Counted from the first letter of the stretch, positions 1-8,008 are shown. The stretch: DNA of 64,000 nt from Anaerolineales bacterium (GCA_029210945.1 JARGGH010000017.1:1-64000), one strand, 5' to 3'. Notes: generated by a model not told the origin, from the letters alone. A program made the numbers and translations.

Positions 1-76
1 CCTTCGGCTAGCGGTTCGTCGGATCAACGCCCGCAGAGGACTCTCACCTCCTAGCTATCGCCCATGCCGGGCGTAC
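1..76 (-). mobile_element. 5' end of a group II (class C) intron, cut by the window edge
   Basis: Read on the minus strand from 76 downward, the sequence opens GTACGCCCGGCATGGGCG, then AGGAGGTGAGAGTCCTCT and CTAGCCGAAGG. This order (GUGYG-like 5' end, the CCCGGCATGGG block, a GGUGAGAGUCC hairpin, a CUAGCC..AAGG block) is what I recall for the start of class C group II introns such as the Oceanobacillus one. It lies directly behind an intrinsic terminator hairpin in sense orientation, the known insertion preference of class C introns. The third base of the 5' consensus is A rather than G. Reverse transcriptase and domains V/VI would lie outside the window. Confidence 0.75.
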
Positions 77-83
77 AGGCAAA

Positions 84-103
84 GGGCCGATCAATATCGG
101 CCC
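84..103 (-). terminator. Intrinsic terminator of the nuo-mrp operon and landing site of the intron
   Basis: An 8-bp perfect stem (84-91 with 96-103) encloses a 4-nt loop. On the minus strand it is followed by TTT and, after GCCT, by the intron 5' end at 76. It lies about 50 nt past the mrp stop codon, so it probably terminates the minus-strand operon. Confidence 0.7.
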
Positions 104-154
104 TCTCACCCTCATGTGCCGAGGTGAAGTGCAAATCGTCAAATCGATGCTGAA

Positions 155-994
155 TTAATCGGTAATTTCGATCTCGAAATCACCAGACTCATCGGGTTCA
201 GCAGCGTTTAATGTCTCAACCAGCGCGGTCGCGATCCCGCTGAGAGCTCGCGCTGCCGGAGAATCAGGCTTAGCGATCGTGATCGGGACACCCTCGTCAC
301 CACCTTGCCTGACAGCCGGATCAATCGGGATCGCACCAAGAAACGGCACGCCGGCATCCCGTGCGAGATCCTGTCCGCCTCCCTCGCCGAAAATGTCCAT
401 CTTCTGTCCGTCCGGCATCTCGAGGAAGCTCATGTTTTCAATCACGCCGAGCACATCGACGTCCATGGTTCTGAACATCTCGAGCCCGCGCAGTGCGTCT
501 TCCAATGATACCTTCTGTGGGAGCGTGACGATCACGCCACCGGTCAGCGGAAGCGTCTGAGCCAGGCTCAGTTGAGCGTCTCCCGTGCCGGGCGGCAGGT
601 CGATCACGAGCATGTCCAGCTCGCCCCAATCGACATCCTGGACAAATTGACGGATCGCACCATGCAACATGGGTCCCCGCCAGATCAACGGCTGTCCCGG
701 AGGGACAAGGAATCCAATCGAGATAATTTTGACACCGTGGGCCACAGCAGGCAGCAGCTTTGGACCCTGGGTTTCGGGGAGCGAGGTTACCCCCATCATC
801 GTCGGCACATTCGGGCCGTAGATATCAGCATCCATCAGGCCGATCTTTAACCCTTTTTGTGCGAGAGCCACGGCCAGATTAACGGCGACTGTAGATTTGC
901 CCACACCGCCCTTTCCGGATGCGACAGCGACGGCAAACCTGATCCGATTATTCTCTTCCTGGGCTGGCTCGTTAATCATGTTTAATTCTGACAT
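155..994 (-). CDS. mrp: Mrp/NBP35-family P-loop ATPase (Fe-S carrier family), cysteine-free
   Basis: A 279-residue cytoplasmic P-loop ATPase. The deviant Walker A motif GKGGVGKST lies near residues 28-36, followed by the family blocks DADIYGPNVP and IDLPPGTGDAQL. Mrp/ApbC/NBP35 proteins bind and transfer 4Fe-4S clusters and often serve complex I maturation, which suits a place at the end of a nuo operon. The family block before IFGEGGG normally carries a CxxC that ligates a bridging cluster at the dimer interface. Here that stretch reads MPDGQKMDIFG, and the whole protein has no cysteine. The N-terminal DUF59-like domain of many homologues is also absent. It starts 9 nt after the upstream stop codon. 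ATPase identity is secure; a normal cluster-carrier role is doubtful. Confidence 0.92.
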   Translation of the reverse strand: MSELNMINEPAQEENNRIRFAVAVASGKGGVGKSTVAVNLAVALAQKGLKIGLMDADIYGPNVPTMMGVTSLPETQGPKLLPAVAHGVKIISIGFLVPPGQPLIWRGPMLHGAIRQFVQDVDWGELDMLVIDLPPGTGDAQLSLAQTLPLTGGVIVTLPQKVSLEDALRGLEMFRTMDVDVLGVIENMSFLEMPDGQKMDIFGEGGGQDLARDAGVPFLGAIPIDPAVRQGGDEGVPITIAKPDSPAARALSGIATALVETLNAAEPDESGDFEIEITD

Positions 995-1003
995 TCGAGA
1001 TAT

Positions 1004-1351
1004 CTACTCTCTACTCTGGGGTACAGCGTCTCGCTTGCCATTTAGATAAGCGGCGATCTCAGATCGAGCGGTTTCAAACATGTCAATCAATTCTTGATCT
1101 TCGCCGCGGTGCCGGCGCACGGACTGCGATGCACAGAAGGTGCAGCCCCGTAATGCACGGTAGGAATGAGAATGACATGTCAGGCAGCTGCTCAGTCTGA
1201 TCAACAGCAAGCTAAATGCGAGGCGTTCGATGGAAGTTTCGGGTGATTGACATACGTCTTCGACCAGCGCCGCCCAGGTTTGGCCGCGGAGGTCCTTTAA
1301 GTCCTCCGCGACACGGATCGGGAAAAGCAGTTCGGTGTCACCCTGATACAT
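1004..1351 (-). CDS. Small conserved-looking protein with two CxxC pairs
   Basis: A 115-residue protein between nuoI and mrp that I cannot assign to a named family. Its middle carries SSCLTCHSH and, about twelve residues on, RGCTFCASQ: two CxxC pairs with histidines nearby, suggesting a small zinc or Fe-S site. No signal peptide or membrane segment is visible. I chose ATG 1351 because the frame upstream only shadows nuoI; a GTG lies 9 nt further upstream. The gene starts 37 nt after the nuoI stop codon and ends 9 nt before mrp, so it is cotranscribed with both. A role in complex assembly is inferred from position only. Confidence 0.7.
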   Translation of the reverse strand: MYQGDTELLFPIRVAEDLKDLRGQTWAALVEDVCQSPETSIERLAFSLLLIRLSSCLTCHSHSYRALRGCTFCASQSVRRHRGEDQELIDMFETARSEIAAYLNGKRDAVPQSRE

Positions 1352-1388
1352 GAAAGCCACTTTTGATCTGCTTATGGTTAGGTTGCAC

Positions 1389-2015
1389 CTACTTGGATTT
1401 CCGCCTGGCGGCCTTTGCGGCTTCTTTCTCCGCTCGAGCCCGTTCTTCCTCAGCGTAATTGCGCGGGCGGATCTCCGCATAATAGGAGAGGGGGTGATCC
1501 AGGCGCTCTTTGTCGAAAATGTGATCCTTAAAACGATCATGCGAGGCGAGTTCGTAATCGTGATCCATCTTGATGGCATCGAAAGGACAGTATTCTGCAC
1601 AAAGCCCACAGTTCATGCAGATATCGATGTCGATGAAGAAATCGGTTGGAGCTGGAACGGGGCGTCCCGTTTCTGGATCATTGGAACGCACAATCCAGAT
1701 GCACTGCGGCGGGCACACTTTGGCACAGATCCCGCAAGATGTGCAGCGGTCCACTTTTATGCCGTCTTCATCCACTTCATAAATCAAGAACGGAATATAG
1801 CGGAACTCTTCAGGAACCGGTAATTTTTCTTCCGGGTACTGCACCGTGAAAATCCCGCGCGCCGCCGTGCTCTGTCTGACTTTCAGCGCTTCTTCGTCGT
1901 AATAGCGGCCGCCACGGCTTAACCAACGGATGTCCTCGACATACGTTTCGACGAAGTGCTTCAGCGTCACTCCGAGACCTTTGATCAGCCCAATACCGTA
2001 CATTTGCTTCTCCAA
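1389..2015 (-). CDS. nuoI: NADH-quinone oxidoreductase subunit I (8Fe ferredoxin-type)
   Basis: A 208-residue peripheral-arm subunit of complex I. Two 4Fe-4S motifs are visible, CTSCGICAKVCP and CMNCGLCAEYCP, near residues 91-102 and 133-144. They hold clusters N6a and N6b, which pass electrons to the N2 cluster in NuoB. The charged C-terminal tail (RARAEKEAAKAARRKSK) is lysine/arginine rich. The gene follows nuoCD by 23 nt in one minus-strand operon. No NADH-oxidising subunits (NuoE, F, G) are present here, so the electron donor of this module cannot be read from the window. Confidence 0.96.
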   Translation of the reverse strand: MEKQMYGIGLIKGLGVTLKHFVETYVEDIRWLSRGGRYYDEEALKVRQSTAARGIFTVQYPEEKLPVPEEFRYIPFLIYEVDEDGIKVDRCTSCGICAKVCPPQCIWIVRSNDPETGRPVPAPTDFFIDIDICMNCGLCAEYCPFDAIKMDHDYELASHDRFKDHIFDKERLDHPLSYYAEIRPRNYAEEERARAEKEAAKAARRKSK

Positions 2016-2038
2016 TACTCGTACAGGTGAAACCCGGC

Positions 2039-3781
2039 CTAGCGGTCCGTCTCCCCCAGAACGATATCAATCGAGCCGAGGATTGCGACAACGTCGGCAA
2101 TTTTCTGCCCGCGCGACATCTCGGCCATCCCGGTGACATTGATAAACGATGGCGCGCGGATGTGATAGCGGTAGGGCGTCGGTGATCCGTCGGAGATGAC
2201 GTAGAACCCCAGCTCACCCTTCGGATTCTCGACACGCCCGTAAGATTCCCCGGCCGGCACACGCACCTGGTATTGCGGACGGCCGGTCTGGATTTCGCCT
2301 TCAGGCAAGTCCTGGATGGCTTGCTGCAGGATGCGGATGCTCTGACGGATCTCATCGACGCGGATGAGATAACGATCATACACGTCGCCGTTGTAGCGCA
2401 CAGCGACATCAAAATCAAAGCGATCGTAGATTGAATAAGGCTCTGCTTTCCGAACGTCGTACGGCACCCCAGAGGCACGCAGGACCGGACCTGCGGCGGC
2501 AAACCCAATCGCCTGCTCGGCGGTCAACACCCCGACACCTTCCCCGCGTACACGTACGATTTCATTTTCCGTTAAGTAGCGTTCAAGCTCATCGATCTTC
2601 TCGGGTAAACGTTCGAAAGCCAGGTCACGGATAACCTCGGCTGTTCCCGGCGGCAGATCCCTGGCCAGGCCGCCAAAGCGGAAGTAATTGCACATCATGC
2701 GAGAGCCCGAAACCGCTTCAAACACATCGAGGATTAGTTCGCGCTCATTGATCGCATAAAGCGCCGGCGTGAAGAAGGCTCCAAGATCGTTCAGAAGAAA
2801 GCCGATCGCCCAGAAATGGTTCACAACCCGGGTGAGTTCGGCCATGATCACACGCAGGTATTCGGCCCGTTCCGGCGGCTGCACATCCATGAGCTTCTCA
2901 ACTGAGAGCGCATAAGCGAAGTTGTTGCCCATCGAGCAAATGTAATCGAGCCGATCGGTGAAGGGCATGTTCATGATGTACGTGTTGCGCTCACCAATTT
3001 TTTCATGGTTGCGGTGCAGGTACCCCATGACGGGTTTTAAATCGACGATCGTCTCACCGTCCAACTCGGCAACCATGCGGAAAACGCCGTGCGTCGAAGG
3101 ATGCTGTGGCCCGAGATTGACGACGATGTGTTCGGAACCGGTCCCGTTTCCGTTGCTCTTCTCCATTCTGCCAAGTGAAGCGTATAACGTGCCCTCCCCT
3201 TCCGGCACCCAGCCCTCAGGGGTAAAGTTGGCCGGATATTTCACATTCTTGTTGAACGGAACCTTGTCCTCAATGCGGTAGACTTTCCCTTCTGGCCAGC
3301 GGTTGCCAAAGGGCTTCTGGTCCTCTTCGAAATATGCTTCACGCCAATCTTTGCGCAGTGGGTGACCGTGAAAACCGTCCCAGAGCAAGATCCTGCGCAG
3401 GTCTGGATGACCTTCGAACTCTATGCCGAGGAGATCCCAGGCCTCACGCTCCTGAAAGTCAGCACCAGGATAGATCGAGACCAAAGAGGGTACGACGCTC
3501 TTCTCGCGCTGTGTTTGAACCTTGAAGAGCAGTGCCGGTCCGCCGCTTGTGCGATAGGCATGATAGACGACCTCCATTTTATCCTCGACGATGTAATCGA
3601 CACCGGTGACGGAGGAAAGGTAATCGTAACCCAGCGCGTCGCGCACGAATGTGGCGAAGTCAAGCAGGTTCTCAGCTCGAACTAGATAGCCGTCGTATCC
3701 TTCACGTTCATCTGGAGAGACCGCGTCTCCAAACTTTGTCTTGATCTCATCCAGGACTTTTGTGGATTCCGTTTCCGCCAT
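2039..3781 (-). CDS. nuoCD: Fused NADH-quinone oxidoreductase subunits C and D
   Basis: A 580-residue fusion. Residues 1-205 are the NuoC (30 kDa) domain, with signatures [17 protein letters not shown] and [10 protein letters not shown]. Residues 218-580 are the NuoD (49 kDa) domain, with [14 protein letters not shown] and a C-terminal [28 protein letters not shown]. NuoD and NuoB form the quinone-binding cavity. NuoC-NuoD fusion is known in enterobacteria and other lineages, so the architecture is unusual but not new. The linker (NGNGTGSEH region) is short and polar. The gene follows nuoB by 38 nt. Confidence 0.96.
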   Translation of the reverse strand: MAETESTKVLDEIKTKFGDAVSPDEREGYDGYLVRAENLLDFATFVRDALGYDYLSSVTGVDYIVEDKMEVVYHAYRTSGGPALLFKVQTQREKSVVPSLVSIYPGADFQEREAWDLLGIEFEGHPDLRRILLWDGFHGHPLRKDWREAYFEEDQKPFGNRWPEGKVYRIEDKVPFNKNVKYPANFTPEGWVPEGEGTLYASLGRMEKSNGNGTGSEHIVVNLGPQHPSTHGVFRMVAELDGETIVDLKPVMGYLHRNHEKIGERNTYIMNMPFTDRLDYICSMGNNFAYALSVEKLMDVQPPERAEYLRVIMAELTRVVNHFWAIGFLLNDLGAFFTPALYAINERELILDVFEAVSGSRMMCNYFRFGGLARDLPPGTAEVIRDLAFERLPEKIDELERYLTENEIVRVRGEGVGVLTAEQAIGFAAAGPVLRASGVPYDVRKAEPYSIYDRFDFDVAVRYNGDVYDRYLIRVDEIRQSIRILQQAIQDLPEGEIQTGRPQYQVRVPAGESYGRVENPKGELGFYVISDGSPTPYRYHIRAPSFINVTGMAEMSRGQKIADVVAILGSIDIVLGETDR

Positions 3782-3819
3782 GTGATCTATGACCTTTGTT
3801 TCAAAAAGGGGTTATCAAC

Positions 3820-4494
3820 CTATGTCTTTGCTTCTGCAGCAGCCTTTTCTTCAACGGCTGCTTGACGCTCTGCAAAATCGGGCAAATCGCGGGGGTCGAT
3901 CAAATCGGGACCGAGAATGGGGATCGGGATCGGTTCAGAGGCTTGCTTGCTGTACCAACGGACCGATTGGATCGATTGCTTATCGATCTTTTCCTGCAGC
4001 GTAATCAACCCGTGCAGCAGCGCCTGAGGGGTCGGCGGACAGCCGGGCACGTACACATCGACCGGCACGAACTTGTCGACGCCAGAGACGACGTTATAAC
4101 CTTCTTTGAAGGGACCGCCGCCTGATGCACAAGCTCCCATCGCGAGCACGTACTTCGGTTCAGGCATTTGATTATAGAGCCGTACGATCTGCGGGATCAT
4201 CTTCTTGGTGACGGTCCCCGAGACGATCATCAAATCAGATTGCCGCGGGCTCGGCCGCATAACTTCCATGCCGAAACGTGAAAAATCATAACGGCTCGCA
4301 GCCACGCAAATCATTTCGATCGCACAGCACGCGAGCCCGAACATCATTGGCCAGACCGAATTGCGCCGTCCCCAGTTGTAGAGTTTATCCAGCGTGGTGA
4401 TCGTCACCTGACCACGCAATTCTTCCGGGATCTCAAACTCTGAGCCGTTCTCCTCTTCCGGAATGGGGGTTTCCTGGTTCACATCTTCAGCCAT
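3820..4494 (-). CDS. nuoB: NADH-quinone oxidoreductase subunit B
   Basis: A 224-residue subunit carrying the N2 4Fe-4S cluster. The tandem cysteines appear in GLACCAIEM; the remaining ligands lie in MGACASGGG and [12 protein letters not shown] 4494 is chosen because GGAGG sits 6 nt upstream; the open frame extends further but runs through the leader hairpin and promoter. The acidic N-terminal extension ([13 protein letters not shown]) and the C-terminal alanine/glutamate tail are longer than in many homologues. This is the first gene of the operon nuoB-nuoCD-nuoI-small CxxC-mrp. The nuoA and nuoH genes often found beside it are missing. Confidence 0.95.
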   Translation of the reverse strand: MAEDVNQETPIPEEENGSEFEIPEELRGQVTITTLDKLYNWGRRNSVWPMMFGLACCAIEMICVAASRYDFSRFGMEVMRPSPRQSDLMIVSGTVTKKMIPQIVRLYNQMPEPKYVLAMGACASGGGPFKEGYNVVSGVDKFVPVDVYVPGCPPTPQALLHGLITLQEKIDKQSIQSVRWYSKQASEPIPIPILGPDLIDPRDLPDFAERQAAVEEKAAAEAKT

Positions 4495-4511
4495 GCCTAC
4501 CTCCGCGAAAA

Positions 4512-4542
4512 GGGGCCTGCCACCTGTCTGTTGCCAGGCCCC
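4512..4542 (-). promoter_or_regulatory. Attenuator-like hairpin in the nuoB leader
   Basis: On the minus strand a GGGGCCTG/CAGGCCCC stem (4512-4519 with 4535-4542) is followed immediately by TTTT, between the predicted start of transcription and the nuoB ribosome binding site. This is the form of an intrinsic terminator inside a 5' leader. No competing antiterminator was worked out. Confidence 0.45.
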
Positions 4543-4555
4543 CGACCCAGAGAAG

Positions 4556-4583
4556 ATTATACTTACCCCTAAGGGCATGTCAA
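4556..4583 (-). promoter_or_regulatory. Sigma70-type promoter of the nuo operon
   Basis: Minus-strand -35 TTGACA (4578-4583) and -10 TATAAT (4556-4561), both perfect consensus, are separated by 16 bp. Predicted start of transcription is near 4549, giving a leader of about 55 nt. Confidence 0.8.
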
Positions 4584-4664
4584 GACGCACCTCCCGCCGT
4601 CGAAAATAAACCCATGCAGGAATGGGGAACCTTCCCCAACCCGGCATGTCCGCTGGCCTGTCGA

Positions 4665-4693
4665 TTGACAGCGACCCGATAAGCTGATAAATT
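4665..4693 (+). promoter_or_regulatory. Promoter of the A-type Fe-S carrier gene
   Basis: -35 TTGACA (4665-4670) and -10 TAAATT (4688-4693) are spaced by 17 bp, about 60 nt ahead of ATG 4755. It is divergent from the nuo promoter, about 80 bp away. Confidence 0.7.
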
Positions 4694-4754
4694 AAGTCCG
4701 ATTAGAAGCCCATGTGATCATGTGCGGGTAAAGTATCTTGTGGAGGTGAACAGG

Positions 4755-5171
4755 ATGAGCGAGGCCAGCGAACTCTTAGGCACCAAGCGCGAAATAATTT
4801 CCATCACTAACACGGCTGCAGACCAAATCCAAGCGTTGATGCAGGAGAAAGAACTAGAAAACCACGCATTGAGACTGTTTGTCTCTGACAGCGGCTGCTG
4901 CAGCATTCAATACGGCATGGCATTTGAAGCTAATCCTCGCGAGGATGACATAAGAGTATCCTCTATGGATCTTCAGATCGTCATCGATCCAATCTCCTAC
5001 GAGCATCTAGCCGGCGCGAAAATTGAATACATTGCAGACCCGGCAGGCGGGGGATTCCTTATCGAAAACCCTAACGCCGCCTCGACATGCGGATGCGGAA
5101 ACTCATCCTCGACCGTGGAGAAGTCGGCAACGGCCGGCAGCCACCATGGTGGCTCCTGCGGCTGCCACTGA
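4755..5171 (+). CDS. A-type iron-sulfur cluster carrier (IscA/ErpA/HesB family) with a His/Cys tail
   Basis: A 138-residue protein of the HesB/IscA family, which carries Fe-S clusters to apoproteins. The fold signatures are SITNTAADQIQALM near the start, the Cys region SGCCSIQYGM, and the C-terminal STCGCGNSS motif that completes cluster ligation. After it, a tail of about 25 residues ends in HHGGSCGCH, adding histidines and cysteines not usual in the family. ATG 4755 has GGAGGT 7 nt upstream; an ATG 33 nt earlier lacks this. The gene is transcribed alone, divergently from the Fe-S-rich nuo operon. Confidence 0.88.
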   Translation: MSEASELLGTKREIISITNTAADQIQALMQEKELENHALRLFVSDSGCCSIQYGMAFEANPREDDIRVSSMDLQIVIDPISYEHLAGAKIEYIADPAGGGFLIENPNAASTCGCGNSSSTVEKSATAGSHHGGSCGCH

Positions 5172-5711
5172 TCATTCGCACGGCTCTCAAACCCGGCGGC
5201 GGTCGCTCCATGACCCTAATTGGAATAGGGTCGGACCGTCGTCTGTTCTGTTAATCCCGACACTAACTGCCCCGCTCCCGACGCTCCCCCCACACCTAGT
5301 GAGACCAATCAATTGCAGGTTGTCCAGCAGCCTCTCACAGCCGAGAGGATATTCGCCGCCCGGTCGTTTCCGTGGCCTCCCCAATGAACCACATCAAGAC
5401 CTTGCTCTGCGGCAACTTGATTGGGATCGACAAACTGGAACGGCGTCTGACTGGATAAAGCGCGCCTTTCCACGTTCCAGGTAGTTTTACCATTTAAGTT
5501 GAGCAGGATAAACTGTATCGGAATTTCGGATTTGTGAGCTTGAGCGCTAAGAGTTGATCGAAACTGTGGAATTCCGGTTATCCTCATTTGGGAAATAATG
5601 AAAAGGCAGGGATATTTGGCTCTCATGCGAGTCCTCTTCCCACAAATTTAATCTAGAAATCAGGAAACCCCAATTTGGAGATCCTGTTCTGAAGACTTCC
5701 CGGCAACCGGC
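5172..5711. other. Poorly coding stretch of about 540 bp
   Basis: I see no gene here that I can support. At 5212-5232 a GACCCTA/TAGGGTC hairpin with a 7-nt loop lies 40 nt past the preceding stop codon and may end that transcript, though it lacks a T-run. A minus-strand frame at 5309-5626 could encode 105 residues but shows no family motif, so it may be a decayed gene. The part from 5500 to 5720 is visibly more A+T-rich than the surrounding operons. Confidence 0.5.
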
Positions 5712-5717
5712 TATAAT
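5712..5717 (+). promoter_or_regulatory. -10 element ahead of the glycoside-hydrolase-like gene
   Basis: A perfect TATAAT lies 46 nt upstream of ATG 5763. No good -35 box is seen at 16-18 bp; TTCTGA sits at 19 bp. Confidence 0.4.
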
Positions 5718-5762
5718 CCACTTTCAAAGCTTCTGTCGATCATGGAATTTCTGGAGGAGAAA

Positions 5763-6878
5763 ATGATCAGCGCGCTAAACAGATCGTCTCACAGGTGCAG
5801 GGTGTATATCATCTGGACCTCGATCTTGATAGCCATCTTGGCACTGCTAGCGGGCTGCGGCCAAGCAAGCCAGGTTCAGAGCGAGCTACCCAAGACCGAC
5901 CAGGCCGGGAAGGCAGTTCCATCCCTGACACTTGACCCAACTGCGGCAGCCAGGCTTCCTTTGACCAACCGAAGTTTCCTGATGGGAACTGCCGGGTACG
6001 TTCCCCGCCATTATCCGGATCCCAGCGAGGAGGACTGGACAGAGTTCTTCCGGGAAGGAGCCGCTGCCTACGGCGGATTGTTCGGAGTGCATGTCAACCC
6101 CGGGGATGATCCCGGCACGGATGGAATTCCCCAGCAGGTTGCGCTGGCTTTTGAGAACATGTCCGGCATTGAACCCTACGTTGCCTTTGCGGTCAACCAC
6201 GAGGAGGGGCCATTTACGGTTGAACAGGGTGAGCAGCTGATGCAGGCGGCTGTGGCCACCGCGGAGAGATATCATCCCCGGTTCCTCTCTCTTGGCGTGG
6301 AGAGCAACAGCCTGTATTTATTTGAACCCGACAGCTTCGACTTGTATGTTCAGTACGCCCGGGAGATCTATGATGCTGTTAAAACCGTCAGCCCTGATAC
6401 GCTGATAATGAACAATTTCCAGCTGGAGCGCATGATGGGGAAGACTGCTCTAACAGGCCAGGATTTCCCACCTCATTGGGAGCTGATCTCCCAATTTGAA
6501 GGCAAGATCGACCTGGTCTCTTTCACCGTCTATCCTTTCCTGCACTATCAAACCCCTAGAGAGATACCTGCTGATTACCTGCAGGAAATCCGGGAGCATA
6601 CCGATCTGCCGCTGATGATCACCGAAACCGGGTGGCCAACAAAACCTACCGCCAGCGGAGTGTCTGGCTCTGAGGAAGATCAAACCGCCTTTCTTCTCAA
6701 GCTGGTCCGCCAGGCCGATGATCTGGATGCTGCGGCAGTGATCTGGGTATTCCCGCATGACGCTGAGTTCAGGATTGCCGGAGGAATTTTTGATTCCATC
6801 AGTCTTCGCACAAACGAGGGAGCTCCAAAAACTGCCTTCTCCTACTGGCAAGCCTTGCTGTCTCTTCCCACGCGCTGA
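5763..6878 (+). CDS. Secreted lipoprotein with a glycoside-hydrolase-like TIM barrel
   Basis: A 371-residue predicted lipoprotein. A hydrophobic segment at residues 14-31 ends in a lipobox, LLAGC, with Cys32 as the anchor. The rest resembles clan-A glycosidases: a segment ending SLGVESN (Glu180, candidate acid/base) and the strand-end motif MITETGWPT (Glu288, candidate nucleophile), similar to GH17/GH53 enzymes. Exact family and substrate are not resolved. ATG 5763 follows GGAGG with 5-nt spacing; an ATG 21 nt upstream is less likely. The gene stands alone, with non-coding stretches on both sides and a recombinase remnant downstream, so it may be an acquired gene. Confidence 0.72.
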   Translation: MISALNRSSHRCRVYIIWTSILIAILALLAGCGQASQVQSELPKTDQAGKAVPSLTLDPTAAARLPLTNRSFLMGTAGYVPRHYPDPSEEDWTEFFREGAAAYGGLFGVHVNPGDDPGTDGIPQQVALAFENMSGIEPYVAFAVNHEEGPFTVEQGEQLMQAAVATAERYHPRFLSLGVESNSLYLFEPDSFDLYVQYAREIYDAVKTVSPDTLIMNNFQLERMMGKTALTGQDFPPHWELISQFEGKIDLVSFTVYPFLHYQTPREIPADYLQEIREHTDLPLMITETGWPTKPTASGVSGSEEDQTAFLLKLVRQADDLDAAAVIWVFPHDAEFRIAGGIFDSISLRTNEGAPKTAFSYWQALLSLPTR

Positions 6879-7230
6879 CCAAACCCGGTAAGCAACCTTG
6901 TTTGTACAGCACATCCCCATCCCTTCCCGGATTTAATTCCCTATTCAACAAATGCTCGCGCGATTCTGGGATTTTTTTGCGCCTGGGCTGGCTGACAACC
7001 AGCGCAGTTCTACAGCAAGAAACTGAGATAAACAATCTCTCCACTTTCAAACCGGTCGGTTATCCTCGAGTCCCGACTGCCGGCGACCTCGTGGAATAAA
7101 CCTGCCAGCGGTTTGTGGACCGTTTCATCGATGAACGAGGCTTTGCGGTATAACGTACGCAAGTCACCTCTACCTTAGGATCTGATGTCTCTACTTCTTT
7201 AGCACGAAGAACGGAGATGCCACACAGAAG
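6879..7230. other. Non-coding stretch, nothing recognised
   Basis: About 350 bp between the lipoprotein and the recombinase remnant. I found no convincing gene, terminator or RNA. Possible frames here are short and motif-free. Confidence 0.5.
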
Positions 7231-7332
7231 ATGAAGAGAGCCGCGATATACATTCGTGTGTCTAGCGAGGTCCAGGCGGAGAAAATATCTCCGGATGAAC
7301 AGGAATCCGGTTATATCAAAAGCGAAAAGTAG
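7231..7332 (+). pseudogene. N-terminal remnant of a serine recombinase (resolvase/invertase type)
   Basis: The frame from ATG 7231 encodes 33 residues starting MKRAAIYIRVSSEVQAEKIS and then reading PDEQESGYIKSEK before a TAG. AAIYIRVSS is the canonical N-terminal block of serine site-specific recombinases, in which the serine of RVSS is the catalytic nucleophile. Such proteins have 180 to over 500 residues. No continuation was found in the following 90 bp before the opposing gene begins, so the gene is broken or deleted. It is a scar of a mobile element. Confidence 0.75.
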
Positions 7333-7423
7333 ATATTGCTGCTTATGCTAGCGTGACGACGAGCACCCCGGTCGGACTCCTGTCCCGAGATCGAGACGGC
7401 TCATCGACGGCCAGCCAGCCGGC

Positions 7424-8008
7424 CTAGCGACCCCGCAGAAATGAAATCAGCATCCCGAATACCCCGACCGTCGCTAATCCCAGAATGATCAAGACCGGGG
7501 GGAAGCCGCTTCCTCCCGATTGGGTGAGAGGTTCGAACGTCGGATACACAACCGGCCCGGCAGGCGTGAACGTGGGCAGCCGTGTCGGCACGGCCTCACC
7601 GATATTGAATTGCGCGGCTAGCGTCGGATCGATCGTCGCCGTTACGCGGGGGGTCGGCGTGGGCGGTGGTTCGACGATCGGCAGCAATCGCTGACCGGTC
7701 TCCAGGACCACGTTGGGTGCATAAACCCAGGCGGTGTTGCCCGGCACTCCCGGGTATTCAATCTGAATCCACTCGCCGCCTGGAGAGCGTCCCAGCGCAG
7801 TCGCATGTTGACCGCTGATCAGCACGCCGACCAGTTCATAATCGATACTCGGTCCGAGCCGGACATTCACCTGTTCAGGGACGAGGATCTGGGGACCCTG
7901 GGGGGTCACGGTCGGATCCTGCTGCAGCGGCGCGGCGTTCCCTGCATCAGCGAGCGCAGCAAATGCCACGACGATTGCGATGATCATGATCAGCGTGAAT
8001 GGTTTCAA
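7424..8008 (-). CDS. Exported SH3-domain protein with a C-terminal membrane anchor
   Basis: A 194-residue protein. Residues 1-25 form a signal peptide with an AxA-type end. A bacterial SH3-like domain follows (VNVRLGPSIDYELVGVLISGQ through WVYAPNVV, residues about 47-100). Next comes a Pro/Thr-rich linker (EPPPTPTPRVTAT), and the C-terminus has a membrane helix (PPVLIILGLATVGVFGMLISF) with a basic RGR tail. SH3 domains of this kind usually bind cell-wall peptides. The likely start is TTG 8008, with GGGAG 6 nt upstream. It is divergent from the zinc-ribbon gene at 8086. Confidence 0.8.
   Translation of the reverse strand: MKPFTLIMIIAIVVAFAALADAGNAAPLQQDPTVTPQGPQILVPEQVNVRLGPSIDYELVGVLISGQHATALGRSPGGEWIQIEYPGVPGNTAWVYAPNVVLETGQRLLPIVEPPPTPTPRVTATIDPTLAAQFNIGEAVPTRLPTFTPAGPVVYPTFEPLTQSGGSGFPPVLIILGLATVGVFGMLISFLRGR

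Noticed and set aside
1352-1609. N-terminal extension of the small CxxC protein into nuoI
   Set aside because: The extension is an out-of-frame reading of nuoI; ATG 1351 is a better start.
5212-5232. GACCCTA hairpin as a certain terminator
   Set aside because: The stem is short and no T-run follows, so it is only mentioned as a possible end signal.
5309-5626. A 105-residue minus-strand frame in the gap before the lipoprotein
   Set aside because: No family motif or ribosome binding site seen; at most a decayed gene.
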